From positions 1 through 34,920 of the forward strand of contig NZ_FNCP01000037.1 of the NCBI RefSeq assembly GCF_900100785.1: a DNA stretch of 34,920 nucleotides. The letters are read 5' to 3'. This document shows positions 15,191-23,809 of the stretch, in pieces. The stretch comes from Desulfosporosinus hippei DSM 8344 (GTDB taxonomy: Bacteria; Bacillota; Desulfitobacteriia; Desulfitobacteriales; Desulfitobacteriaceae). Position 1 is the first letter of the stretch. Every line of letters starts with the position of its first letter. The notes below the pieces were generated by a model. It did no database searches. It was not told where the DNA came from and saw only the letters and a program-made list of their open reading frames with translations. The translations under genes and the position numbers were made by a program.

Positions 15191-16177
15191 TTAATTCATA
15201 GTGGTAAACAGTTCCTGATAAACGGTTATCGATATTTTTGACTCCCAGTGTCCAGTCACAATTGCCAAAGCGATAATCAAAAACCACAGAGCCAAAACTC
15301 CTACAGCCAAATTTTGCGGGGACAGAAAACTTCGACCTTTAACAGCTTGAAACTTGAGTGTGTCATTTACAGGGCATTTTTGCACACAATTCAAGCACCC
15401 CGTACATTCCGGAGACCATACCCTCTCTGCCTTCTCAACAAGCACCCGGTTCGGACAACTTGCGTTACATTTTCCGCAGTGAACGCAGGATTCTCTATTA
15501 CGCGTGATTTTGAAGGGACTGAGTAGGCTGAATAGTCCCAAAAGTCCTCCGTAAGGACATAAATAGCGACACCAAAAGTTTTCAAAGAAAATCGATAATA
15601 AAACAATAAGTCCGATTACACTCATCCCTACGATGCCCAGATTACGAAAGAAAGACAGCATCTTCACATCGGCCAAAATATTATATGGAGTGTACATAAA
15701 AGATATGGCTTCTGAACCGCTCATCATAAATAAAATACCCGCAATGAAGATGGACAAGAGGATGTATTTGAGCGATCGCAAACAAAGGTCTAACCAGTTA
15801 GGAATCTGAAAATTTCTCCCGAAAATCTGTTTGCCAATTTTGGCTAGTCCCTCTGAAAGTGTTCCAATGGGACAAATCCAAGCACAGAAGGATCGTTTGA
15901 CTAACACTGATAAAGTGATCGCTGCCAGGAATATCACTAACCCTGCCGGATGAATAGGATCGAATCTCCCAGTCGCAACCCATGCCTTCAGACCAACTAG
16001 AGCACTGATTGGCAAAAACCCATCTACTCCCGCCGGCCTAGAAACCGTTAAAGCTGAGTTATTGGCCAGTTGTTCAGTAAAAATGACAAAGACTACTCCT
16101 ATATACAGTACTATAGCAGCAAAGAGAAATTGTACAACATTTCTAACCGAAATATTTCTGTGGATGTTGAATTTCAT
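15191..16177 (-). CDS. NapH/MauN-like membrane-bound polyferredoxin
   Basis: The product has 328 residues from the ATG at 16177, which follows GGGGGTC. It has five or six membrane helices. Two loop motifs, CAWICPIG and CRYLCPYG, are typical of the NapH/CcoG/RdxA membrane ferredoxins. Two C-terminal 4Fe-4S motifs follow (CVHCGKCNASCP, then CTGCLNCVQKCP), and one more helix ends the protein. Proteins of this class pass electrons between the quinone pool and soluble or reductive enzymes. It is a single gene with no obvious partner. It lies about 0.5 kb from pylT; supplying electrons to corrinoid reactivation is conceivable but only inference. Confidence 0.85.
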   Translation of the reverse strand: MKFNIHRNISVRNVVQFLFAAIVLYIGVVFVIFTEQLANNSALTVSRPAGVDGFLPISALVGLKAWVATGRFDPIHPAGLVIFLAAITLSVLVKRSFCAWICPIGTLSEGLAKIGKQIFGRNFQIPNWLDLCLRSLKYILLSIFIAGILFMMSGSEAISFMYTPYNILADVKMLSFFRNLGIVGMSVIGLIVLLSIFFENFWCRYLCPYGGLLGLFSLLSPFKITRNRESCVHCGKCNASCPNRVLVEKAERVWSPECTGCLNCVQKCPVNDTLKFQAVKGRSFLSPQNLAVGVLALWFLIIALAIVTGHWESKISITVYQELFTTMN

Positions 16178-16189
16178 ATTGACCCCCAA

Positions 16190-16742
16190 TCTAGATTTGC
16201 TATTAACTTATAAGGTTCATACTCTACTCTGAAGAATCCCTCCTGGGTAGACATGGGGTCGGTTCTTCTGTCAGGCTCTGGGGCGGAGCGCTTGTCTGCA
16301 CGCGTCCGCGAGTTCCGCCGCTGGCTCGCTGGACGGTTCGCGAGCGCGTCCGAACCTCTGGGTATTTCTGAATGTGAACCTGCGGCGCGCTACGGGGACG
16401 CGAACCGTCGGCGCTTGCCTTAGCGCGGCTTCACTGACGCATCCGCTTAGCAGAAAATCGCTCCTCCAGCCAGTTTGTTGGGAGTGGAAGCAGAACTTTG
16501 GGGGTGCTATGAAAAGGCTTCGTGGAATCTTTTCATAATCTGCAGGTGCTGCGACAGCGGCATGGCAGGCTACTCTGGAAAGGGGTATAATCCCTATTAT
16601 ACTAAAAAAACACGCCCAAATAGTGATATTGATCACATAGAATATAAAAAGACAACAATACCATTGTACTCATCAGTATTGTTGCCTTTTTATATTCCGA
16701 TTTAAGAAGAAAGTCTCCTTAGTATCACTGATTACCACTTTT
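16190..16742. other. Intergenic region with a GC-rich island (about 16265-16470)
   Basis: About 200 bp are far richer in G and C than the surroundings and contain CG-rich words such as GACGGTTCGCG (16332-16342), whose complement recurs at 16399-16409, giving an 11-bp inverted repeat. The long minus-strand frame over it (16271-16636) has low-complexity, arginine-rich sequence and no family resemblance, so I do not call a protein. It may be a mobile fragment, a structured RNA or a degraded remnant. The right end holds a terminator. Confidence 0.5.
16646..16691 (-). terminator. Terminator after the short-chain dehydrogenase gene
   Basis: AAAAAGaCAACAATAC at 16646-16661 pairs with GTATTGTTGcCTTTTT at 16676-16691. 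It is T-rich on both exits, so it could stop transcription in either direction. Confidence 0.8.
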
Positions 16743-17606
16743 TCAGCTGTTAATAATTTTCCCGCCATTGATGTGAAGCATCTGTCCCGACATATAACTT
16801 GAGTCATCAGCGGCTAGAAAAACATAGGCCGGTGCTAACTCTTTAGGTTGTCCGGCACGTTGCATTGGGGTGGTGCTCCCAAAAGTCGCCACGCTGTCAG
16901 CTTGAAAAGAAGCAGGAATTAACGGTGTCCAAATCGGACCAGGAGCGATGCCATTTACTCTAATCCCCAACTTGCACAGGGATTCTGACAAAGAACGGTT
17001 AAAGGAAACCACTGCTCCCTTAGTGGCGGAATAATCAATTAGTTGATCATGTCCCTCATAGGCTGTAATTGAGGCAGTATTTATAATCACACTCCCGGCC
17101 TTTAAAAAGGGCAATGCCGCTTTAGCCATAAAGAAATAGCTAAAAATATTTGTCCGAAAGGTTCTTTCCAACTGTTCACTTGTGATATCTAACAAACTAT
17201 TCTGTGGGTGTTGTTCTCCGGCATTATTGACTAAGATATCCAGTTTTCCGAAGCTTTGTACAGTTTGATTCACGACTTGCTGACAAAACCCTTCATCCCC
17301 AATATCTCCGGCATAAACAAGGCAGCGCTTGCCTAATTGTTCAATGCGAGCCTTTGTCTGATTGGCATCTTCATGTTCATTCAAGTAGATAATTGCAATA
17401 TCTGCACCTTCCTTGGCAAAAGCAATGGATACCGCTCGTCCAATTCCACTGTCCCCCCCGGTAATTAGAGCAACTTTTCCCTTAAGCTTGTTGTTCCCCA
17501 CATAATTGGCATCTTCGGCAATCGGCAAAGGATTCATCGAGGATTCCAGGCCCGGTTGCTGTTCTTGATGCTGAGCAGGAAAAGTAGGTTGAGGCATGTT
17601 CGTCAT
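16743..17606 (-). CDS. Short-chain dehydrogenase/reductase (general-stress type)
   Basis: The 287-residue protein has the classical SDR features. These are a cofactor-binding TGGDSGIGRA after about residue 48, DILVNNAGEQ, the catalytic Ser in NTASITAYEG and the Y-x-x-x-K of YSATKGAV, then NGIAPGPIWTPLIPASF and a C-terminal SGQMLHINGG. The N-terminal extension rich in Pro and Gln (QPTFPAQHQEQQPG) is typical of the YhdF/YhxC/Gsp39 group of Bacillus-type stress proteins. The substrate is unknown; NAD(P)H-dependent carbonyl reduction is expected. It has a strong AGGAGG ribosome site and is a single gene with its own terminator. Confidence 0.9.
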   Translation of the reverse strand: MTNMPQPTFPAQHQEQQPGLESSMNPLPIAEDANYVGNNKLKGKVALITGGDSGIGRAVSIAFAKEGADIAIIYLNEHEDANQTKARIEQLGKRCLVYAGDIGDEGFCQQVVNQTVQSFGKLDILVNNAGEQHPQNSLLDITSEQLERTFRTNIFSYFFMAKAALPFLKAGSVIINTASITAYEGHDQLIDYSATKGAVVSFNRSLSESLCKLGIRVNGIAPGPIWTPLIPASFQADSVATFGSTTPMQRAGQPKELAPAYVFLAADDSSYMSGQMLHINGGKIINS

Positions 17607-17793
17607 TGTAGTTCCTCCTAAATCACTAGTTCAGTATTAAAATGGCCATTTTTCAGATTTATAGTCGTAAATTTTAATGTTCTTCAGTAGGATTGTAAGC
17701 ACTTAACTTATAGCTTGTTAAAAGATACTACTTTACATATTCCTCAGAAGTGATATCATATATATATCATTATGAACTCAAGGAGGAATTAAA

Positions 17794-18633
17794 ATGATCG
17801 AGAAAAAAGCTTGGGCCGTGAATGGTTATCTTGCTCTAATTATTATTCTCGCACTGTTTATTGGAGGTATTGCTTTAGTCATTCAGAAAAACTTAGTGGG
17901 TATCCCGATTATTATCTTGGCTATTATCCTAGCTTCCGGTATTCTGGTGGTTCAACCCAATAAATCCTATGCCCTCGTGTTTTTCGGGAGCTATCTGGGG
18001 ACGGTCCGCCAACCCGGTTTATGGCTCAGTGTTCCACTTGCTATTCGCAAGGGGGTATCTTTACGAGTGCGGAACTTTAACAGCAAAACTTTAAAAGTAA
18101 ACGATATTGAAGGTAATCCGGTGGAAATTGCAGCAGTCGTTGTGTTTCGCGTCGTTGATACCGCTAAAGCCATGTTTGACGTTGAAAAATACGAAGAATT
18201 TGTAGAGATTCAGAGTGAAACAGCATTACGCCACATCGCAACCCGTTATGCCTACGACAACTTTGAAGGTCAAGGCTTTTCCCTTAGAGGAAATCCTGAA
18301 GAAGTATCCCATGAATTAATGAACGAGCTTCAACAAAGGCTTAATCTGGCTGGTGTAGAAGTAAGTGAAGCCCGGCTCACCCACCTGGCCTATGCTACAG
18401 AAATTGCCGGTGCCATGCTTCAGCGTCAACAAGCTTCTGCTATACTCTCCGCTCGCCAAATTATCGTCGAGGGCGCAGTGGGTATGGTTCAGATGGCTAT
18501 TGAACGAATCGAGAAAAATGGGGTTGTAGAACTTGATGATGAGCGTAAAGCCGCAATGATTAATAACCTCTTAGTCTCTATCGTTTCCGAACGATCGGCT
18601 CAACCTGTTATTAATGCCGGAACAATGTATTAG
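17794..18633 (+). CDS. SPFH/band 7 domain membrane protein
   Basis: The 279-residue protein has two N-terminal hydrophobic segments (about 8-28 and 33-55). An SPFH domain follows, starting at VVQPNKSYALVFFGSYLGTVRQPG, with VRNFNSKTLKVNDIEGNPVEIAAVVVFRV in its usual form, a central ETALRHIATRYAY helix and a C-terminal coiled section. The family (stomatin, prohibitin, flotillin, HflK/C-like) forms oligomers that organise membrane regions. The start follows AAGGAGG. A small ribbon-helix-helix gene follows about 70 bp later, a pairing I have seen in other Firmicutes. It ends in an amber codon; a TGA follows ten codons later. Confidence 0.9.
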   Translation: MIEKKAWAVNGYLALIIILALFIGGIALVIQKNLVGIPIIILAIILASGILVVQPNKSYALVFFGSYLGTVRQPGLWLSVPLAIRKGVSLRVRNFNSKTLKVNDIEGNPVEIAAVVVFRVVDTAKAMFDVEKYEEFVEIQSETALRHIATRYAYDNFEGQGFSLRGNPEEVSHELMNELQQRLNLAGVEVSEARLTHLAYATEIAGAMLQRQQASAILSARQIIVEGAVGMVQMAIERIEKNGVVELDDERKAAMINNLLVSIVSERSAQPVINAGTMY

Positions 18634-18706
18634 TTAACTCCTTATTTACAATCTCTTCTCTGAATAAATCAATTATCTCGAACAGCTTACATTGGATGTG
18701 TTTAAA

Positions 18707-18886
18707 ATGGCAACAAAGAAGCAATTCCCTTTGCGACTTGATCCAAAGCTTTATGCCGCTCTGGAACGTTGGGCCGCTGATGAATTCAGAAGCACTAATG
18801 CTCATATTGAGTTTTTACTTCGGGACGCAGTGCGTCGGGCAGGACGATTACAAGAGCATCCTACCTCAGAGGATTCAAAAAACTAA
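18707..18886 (+). CDS. Small Arc/ribbon-helix-helix-like protein
   Basis: The 59-residue protein from the ATG at 18707 has the sequence pattern of an Arc-family ribbon-helix-helix fold. It has a short strand FPLRLDP, helix A around [11 protein letters not shown], a turn FRSTNAH, and helix [15 protein letters not shown]. Such proteins bind DNA as dimers; here the polar linker could equally serve as an adaptor for the SPFH protein encoded just upstream. The ribosome site is weak (GGATG), so an alternative TTG start at 18692 is possible. It is followed by a strong terminator. Confidence 0.75.
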   Translation: MATKKQFPLRLDPKLYAALERWAADEFRSTNAHIEFLLRDAVRRAGRLQEHPTSEDSKN

Positions 18887-18899
18887 GGTTAGATATAAC

Positions 18900-18937
18900 A
18901 AAAGAAGCTGGTGCACCTACGTGTTCCAGCTTCTTTT
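18900..18937. terminator. Bidirectional terminator between the RHH gene and iorB
   Basis: AAAAGAAGCTGG at 18900-18911 pairs perfectly with CCAGCTTCTTTT at 18926-18937. It serves convergent genes: the SPFH/RHH pair from the left and the ior operon from the right. Confidence 0.9.
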
Positions 18938-19018
18938 CATCTTATTCTTCGGTGGAGGTAGACTCCCCTACGAAAACCCGATGTTCAACTATTGTTGAAC
19001 GAGTTCTCTAAGCCCGAA

Positions 19019-19600
19019 TCATTTGGCTTCAGCGACTCCCAAGGCAAAGGCTATCTTATTTAATTCCAGCAGCTTGGCTGGTATTCTTGCTTCAAGGGCA
19101 TTTTTCCAGGTATCCTCCGGGAAATTCATGTACTTAGAGAGAACTCCCATTAGAACCACATTTGTTGCTTTAGCATTACCGGCTTCGGAAGCCAACTTTA
19201 ACCCGTCCAATTCAATATAACGCTCCACACGTTCTTTGAGGTCACTTAAAATTGTTTTCGGGTAGGTTTGGGCTCCGATAAGAACTGTTAAAGGTACAAT
19301 TTTTTGCGTATTGACGATTAAGACGCCGTCCTTTTTTAAGAAGTGAGCCCACCGATAAGCTTCCAGTTGTTCAAAGGCTACAATAAAATCTGCCTCTCCG
19401 GGCTCAATAACAGGAGAGTAAACGTTTTCTCCCATCCGAACTTGGGTTACAACAGATCCCCCTCGCTGAGCCATACCGTGGATTTCCGACATCTTTACCT
19501 CATACCCTTGGGCCATGGCGACATGAGTTAAAATTTTCGAGGCTAAAATTGTTCCTTGTCCGCCAACTCCTACGAGTAAAACATTAGTTATTTTAGACAT
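19019..19600 (-). CDS. iorB: Indolepyruvate:ferredoxin oxidoreductase, beta (gamma-domain) subunit
   Basis: The product has 193 residues from the ATG at 19600, whose first codons overlap the iorA stop by 8 nt (ATGTCTAA). It opens with NVLLVGVGGQGTILASKIL, followed by KMSEIHGMAQRGGSVVTQVR, the standard signature of the 2-oxoacid:ferredoxin oxidoreductase gamma domain. With IorA it oxidatively decarboxylates aryl pyruvates or related 2-oxoacids to acyl-CoA and reduces ferredoxin. It is the last gene of the buk-ptb-iorA-iorB run. A GTG or ATG further upstream in iorA is less likely than the coupled start. Confidence 0.93.
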   Translation of the reverse strand: MSKITNVLLVGVGGQGTILASKILTHVAMAQGYEVKMSEIHGMAQRGGSVVTQVRMGENVYSPVIEPGEADFIVAFEQLEAYRWAHFLKKDGVLIVNTQKIVPLTVLIGAQTYPKTILSDLKERVERYIELDGLKLASEAGNAKATNVVLMGVLSKYMNFPEDTWKNALEARIPAKLLELNKIAFALGVAEAK

Positions 19601-21329
19601 TACCGTCACCGGCCTTTCGCAAGGCATTAAACTTACATATATTTATGCACACTCCGCACCCTGTACATAGGGCTTGGTCAACTTGAGCAGTTTTATTTTC
19701 TTCATCAAAAGAAAGTGCTGGACATCCTAGTTTTAGGCACATTTTGCAGCCACTGCAGTCTTGAACTTGGAGAGGCTTTTCTGTGTTTTTGATAATAAGA
19801 GCACAAGGACGTTTAGCAATAATCACTGAAGGTTCAGGAGCGGCAACTTCTGATTTAATGACTTCTTTAACCCTTGTCAAATCAAAAGGATCAACCTCGG
19901 TAACACGCTTTATACCCAAAGCCTTACATAAAGCAACAAAGTCGACTTGAGGAGCCGGCTGACCCATAAGTGACTGGCCGGTAGATGGGTTATGCTGGTG
20001 CCCTGTCATGGCTGTGATGGAGTTGTCGAGAATAATTGTCATTAGGTTTCCACCGTTATATACCACGTCCATAAGTCCGGTAATCCCGGAATGGAGGAAA
20101 GTTGAGTCACCAATTACTGCCACCATATTTTCGGCCATTTCCGGATGAGCTTTGATCATACCTAAACCCGCTGAGATTGAGGCCCCCATGCAAATTGTTG
20201 TATCCATTGCTTGGAGAGGAGCCATTGCCCCCAAAGTATAACAGCCAATATCACCTGAAACGATCAGTTTAAGTTGTTTAAGGGTGTAAAAAACTCCACG
20301 GTGTGGGCAACCGGGGCACATCACCGGCGGACGAACCGGCGAGTCAAAAGCCGGAGCTACCGTTATTCCCGGTTGACCGCTGATCTTTTCCCCTACCATC
20401 CGAACGGAGAGTTCCCCATAGGGTGGGAAGAGTTCTTTACCTACCACATTGATGCCCAGTCTACGAACTTCGTTTTCCATATAGGGCTCCAATTCCTCGA
20501 CAACATAGAGTTTATCGACTTTAGCCGCAAACTCTTTAATCAAGCCTGACGGTAAAGGATTGGTCAATCCTAATTTTAGAACAGAAGCCTTAGGAAGAGC
20601 TTCTTTAACATATTGATAGGAAATCCCAGAGGTTATAATTCCAACGGTTGGGTCATCCATCTCCATATAATTAACTGCCACTGTCTCTGTATAGTCTGCG
20701 AGTTTATGCATCCTTTCTTCCACTACTAAGCGCCGAGCGCGTCCATTGGCCGGAAGCATAACATATTTACTTTGGTTTCGCTCATAAGTCTTGATTATTC
20801 GTTCTTGAGGATCATTTAACTCTACAAAGCTCTGGGAGTGGGCTATCCGTGTGGTTATCCGAATCATTACGGGTGTATCAAAAGCTTCGGAAATCTCCAT
20901 TGCCAAGCCAACCATGTCTTTAGCTTCCTGAGAGTTGGAGGGTTCTAACAAGGGTATCTTAGCAAAGGCTGCATATAGTCTATTATCCTGCTCATTCTGC
21001 GAGGAGTGCATTCCCGGATCATCCGCTGACACTAAGACTAAGCCAGCACGAGTTCCAGTGTAAGCTACTGTAAAAAGCGGATCTGCAGCTACATTAACAC
21101 CTACCATTTTCATAGCAACAATAGAGCGAGCGCCGGCAATAGCTGCCCCGATTCCGACTTCCATCGCTACTTTTTCATTAGGCGACCACTGACAATAAAC
21201 TTCAGGGTATTTCACAATATTTTCGAGGATTTCAGTACTTGGTGTGCCAGGATAGGCAGCAGCTACGCCGACTCCATATTCATAGACACCCCGAGCAATT
21301 GCCTCATTGCCTGTCATTAATTTTTTCAT
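19593..21329 (-). CDS. iorA: Indolepyruvate:ferredoxin oxidoreductase, alpha subunit
   Basis: The 578-residue protein starts MKKLMTGNEAIARGVYEYG. It contains AAYPGTPSTEI, a CPGCPHRGVFYTLKQ motif, the thiamine-diphosphate region GDIGCYTLGAMAPL with GDSTFLHSGITGLMD and LDNSITAMTGHQ. Two ferredoxin-type 4Fe-4S motifs lie at the C-terminus (CSGCKMCLKLGCP and CTGCGVCINICKF). The length is usual for IorA. It oxidises aromatic or branched 2-oxoacids from amino-acid transamination, giving acyl-CoA, CO2 and reduced ferredoxin. Co-transcription with ptb and buk indicates that the acyl-CoA is used for ATP formation. Confidence 0.95.
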   Translation of the reverse strand: MKKLMTGNEAIARGVYEYGVGVAAAYPGTPSTEILENIVKYPEVYCQWSPNEKVAMEVGIGAAIAGARSIVAMKMVGVNVAADPLFTVAYTGTRAGLVLVSADDPGMHSSQNEQDNRLYAAFAKIPLLEPSNSQEAKDMVGLAMEISEAFDTPVMIRITTRIAHSQSFVELNDPQERIIKTYERNQSKYVMLPANGRARRLVVEERMHKLADYTETVAVNYMEMDDPTVGIITSGISYQYVKEALPKASVLKLGLTNPLPSGLIKEFAAKVDKLYVVEELEPYMENEVRRLGINVVGKELFPPYGELSVRMVGEKISGQPGITVAPAFDSPVRPPVMCPGCPHRGVFYTLKQLKLIVSGDIGCYTLGAMAPLQAMDTTICMGASISAGLGMIKAHPEMAENMVAVIGDSTFLHSGITGLMDVVYNGGNLMTIILDNSITAMTGHQHNPSTGQSLMGQPAPQVDFVALCKALGIKRVTEVDPFDLTRVKEVIKSEVAAPEPSVIIAKRPCALIIKNTEKPLQVQDCSGCKMCLKLGCPALSFDEENKTAQVDQALCTGCGVCINICKFNALRKAGDGNV

Positions 21330-21429
21330 GCTTTCTCTAGTCTCCCCCCTTAGTAGAAATGATCAAATTTTTTCTAAAATGAACTCATATAAGCATTTTA
21401 ACTCAAAAAATAGAAAAATGTAAAGAGTC

Positions 21430-22338
21430 TTATGCTTGTGTTCGGCTTAAAGCAGCCATGGTTATGGCCATAAACTTGTTCCTAGGGGTGTCGCTGCGTG
21501 AGGTCAGTACTATAGGCACCTTAGCCCCAAGGACAATTCCTGCCATTGTAGCTCCTGCAAAATAGACCATTGATTTTCCTAAGACGTTCCCTACCTCGAT
21601 GGTCGGAGTTAAAATCAAATCGACCTCGCCATTAATCTTACTGCTAATTCCCTTATGTTTTAGTGCAACAGCACTTACTGCTCCGTCAAGAGCTAGCGGG
21701 CCTTCTACAATCGCCCCGGAGAATTCTCCTGCTTTTCCCATTGCGACTAATTCCTTAGCATCCATTGTCGCAGGCATTTTAGGATCAATCATTTCATTAG
21801 CTGCTAATATTATGACATTTACTAAATCCATTCCGATTCTTTGCAAATAGAACAAACTGTTTTCTAATATTTGCTTTTTCTGAGTCAAGTCCGGTGCAAT
21901 ATTCATTCCTCCATCTGTTACAAAGAACAAATGAGAGTACCCAGGTACTTGAAATGCTGCTAAGTGACTCAGTAAGCGTCCAGTTCTAAGTCCTCCTTCA
22001 GGACGAAGTACAGCGCGTAAAAAGTCCGAACTGTTAATCAGCCCTTTCATCAAAAAATCCGCTTCCCCATTGACAATTGCATCTACGGCCTTATGAGCTG
22101 CTTCTTGAGGATTTGCTTCATGAATCAACTTGGCTCTTTCCAAGTTCCACCCTATTTCCAAGGCTAGTTCCTCGATCTGATTGACATCACCAATAAGCAG
22201 CGGTGTAATCAGTCCTTCTTGTTCGGCTAATTTGATAGCTTCCATTACTTCTTTATCGGCAGCAGCTGCCACAGCTACTTTTGCCCGGCCTAAACTCTTA
22301 GCTCTATCGAATAAAGCATCGAACCCGCTAAAGCGCAT
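21430..22338 (-). CDS. ptb: Phosphate butyryltransferase family protein
   Basis: The product has 302 residues from the ATG at 22338 (after GGGGTG), the usual Ptb length. A GTG at 22434 would add a serine-rich stretch that is merely translated repeat copy C, so it is rejected. Typical parts are LIGDVNQIEELALEIGW, ANPQEAAHKAVDAIVNGEADFLMKG, then SHLFFVTDGGMNIAPDL and MDAKELVAMGKAG. The enzyme exchanges CoA for phosphate on butyryl-CoA or branched/aryl acyl-CoA. It stands between buk and ior genes, so its natural substrate here is probably the acyl-CoA made by IorAB rather than butyryl-CoA itself. Confidence 0.92.
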   Translation of the reverse strand: MRFSGFDALFDRAKSLGRAKVAVAAAADKEVMEAIKLAEQEGLITPLLIGDVNQIEELALEIGWNLERAKLIHEANPQEAAHKAVDAIVNGEADFLMKGLINSSDFLRAVLRPEGGLRTGRLLSHLAAFQVPGYSHLFFVTDGGMNIAPDLTQKKQILENSLFYLQRIGMDLVNVIILAANEMIDPKMPATMDAKELVAMGKAGEFSGAIVEGPLALDGAVSAVALKHKGISSKINGEVDLILTPTIEVGNVLGKSMVYFAGATMAGIVLGAKVPIVLTSRSDTPRNKFMAITMAALSRTQA

Positions 22339-22352
22339 TGTTACACCCCATT

Positions 22353-22482
22353 TATAGAAAACTTTATGCTTCAAACGACACGACGACGACGACGAAGACA
22401 CTGTCTTCGCACGAATTAAACCCACTTGCAGCACTGTCTTCGCACGTATTAGCTTCTTGCAGTAGGTAACGAAAAGTTATCC
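22353..22482 (-). repeat. Dispersed intergenic repeat, copy C
   Basis: Read on the minus strand it begins ATAACTTTTCGTTACC. It holds two units starting CTGCAAG with CGTGCGAAGACAGTG, then the GTGTCTTCG palindrome arm, a (TCG)5 run and GAAGCATAAAGTTTTCTAT. It fills most of the buk-ptb gap inside an operon. Confidence 0.85.
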
Positions 22483-22507
22483 TTTCTGGCTAGTATTCCT
22501 AACTCAA

Positions 22508-23572
22508 TTAGTAGGTATAGGTTAAAGCTTCCTCTTCTCCATTAAGAACTCTCAAGGCACCAAGAGCTAATGCTTCCATCTCTTCTTCGCCTGGAATCAC
22601 AATTACCTGAGCAACAAATGATACCCGCCGCGTGATTTCCTGTGTAATAAACTCTGAATGCGCAAGTCCCCCGGTCAAGACTATCTGGTCAACCTCACCT
22701 AGCAAAACCGTTGCCATTGCCCCAATTTCCTTCGCTACTTGATAACATAGTCCTTCGAGGATAAGACTTGCGTAGGAGTCTCCGTTTTTCATCCGTTTCT
22801 CAACTTCCTGAGCATCTTTAGTTCCCAGATAAGCGAACAAACCACCTTCCTTAAGGATTTTAGCTCGCATCTCCTGCTCAGTATACTTCCCCGAATAGCA
22901 TAATTTTACAAGTTGAGCGCTGGGCAGGGTACCGCAGCGTTCAACCGAATAAGGCCCCTCATTATTAGCATTATTGACATCAATCATTTTCCCTCCCCGA
23001 TGAGGGGTTACTGAAATTCCTCCACCTAAATGAGCAACAATAAGGTTAACCTCATCATAAGCCTTCCCTAACCTATTTGCCACCTTTCGGGCTACAGCCT
23101 TCATGTTTAAGGCATGGGATTGGCTGAGTCGGGGCAGTTCAGGGAGTCCCGAAAGCCTGGCTACCGGCTCCATTTCGTCAACCGAAACGGGATCTACAAT
23201 ATAGACAGGAACTTTTGTTTTCTGTCCCAAGTAATAGGCAATGATACCACCTAAATTTGAAGCATGTTCCCCACCAGGCGGGTTTTGCAAGATTTTAACC
23301 AGATTTTCGTCCACCAAGTAAGTTCCGCCAACAAGTGGATTGAGCATTCCGCCCCGTCCCACTATTCCAGCAAAAGAGTCCAGGGAAGATCCTTTTTCCT
23401 CCAAGAGCTCTAATATATATTTGATGCGATATTCAGATTGATCACTTACCCGTGAAAAAGTGTTAATCTCCTGTGCAGGATGATTTATTCCATACTTCCA
23501 TAAACAATTGCAATTCTCATAAACAGCAATTTTTGTTGAAGTTGATCCAGGATTAATAACGAGTATTTTCAA
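22508..23572 (-). CDS. buk: Butyrate kinase family protein
   Basis: The 354-residue protein starts with TTG at 23572 behind GGGGGATAG. It shows the ASKHA signature VINPGSTSTKIAVYE at the N-terminus, GRGGMLNPLVGGTY, LSQSHALNMKAVARKVANRLG, then AHLGGGISVTPHRGGKMIDVNNANNEGPYS and VLTGGLAHS near the end. It converts acyl phosphate plus ADP to the free acid plus ATP. It is first in the buk-ptb-iorA-iorB operon, which together turns 2-oxoacids into carboxylic acids with substrate-level ATP and reduced ferredoxin. Confidence 0.94.
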   Translation of the reverse strand: MKILVINPGSTSTKIAVYENCNCLWKYGINHPAQEINTFSRVSDQSEYRIKYILELLEEKGSSLDSFAGIVGRGGMLNPLVGGTYLVDENLVKILQNPPGGEHASNLGGIIAYYLGQKTKVPVYIVDPVSVDEMEPVARLSGLPELPRLSQSHALNMKAVARKVANRLGKAYDEVNLIVAHLGGGISVTPHRGGKMIDVNNANNEGPYSVERCGTLPSAQLVKLCYSGKYTEQEMRAKILKEGGLFAYLGTKDAQEVEKRMKNGDSYASLILEGLCYQVAKEIGAMATVLLGEVDQIVLTGGLAHSEFITQEITRRVSFVAQVIVIPGEEEMEALALGALRVLNGEEEALTYTY

Positions 23573-23809
23573 GAATCTATCCCCCTAGTTTTATATAAAA
23601 GCAATTTTTATTAGTTAATGATCACTTAGCTGAACCAACCCTTCCAGCCTTTTATTATATCACAACATATCACAACTAAAACGCAAAATGCCAAATGCCT
23701 TACCCTACAGAATGTTATAGTTCTATTTCACCTCGTTTATGGTTGGAGAATTAATATCTTCAGATATGGAAATTCTACTATAAAATCTATAAAGAAAGAG
23801 TTGTATTTA

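Noticed and set aside
16271-16636. 121-codon minus-strand ORF in the GC-rich island
   Set aside because: Composition-driven arginine/alanine-rich sequence without ribosome site or family resemblance; it also runs near the terminator.
22339-22434. Serine-rich N-terminal extension of ptb
   Set aside because: It comes from the (TCG)5 tract of repeat copy C; the ATG at 22338 has a ribosome site and gives the usual length.
23680-23700. Sigma-54-like GCAAAATGCCAAA upstream of the small membrane protein
   Set aside because: The spacing between the two elements is several bases too short.
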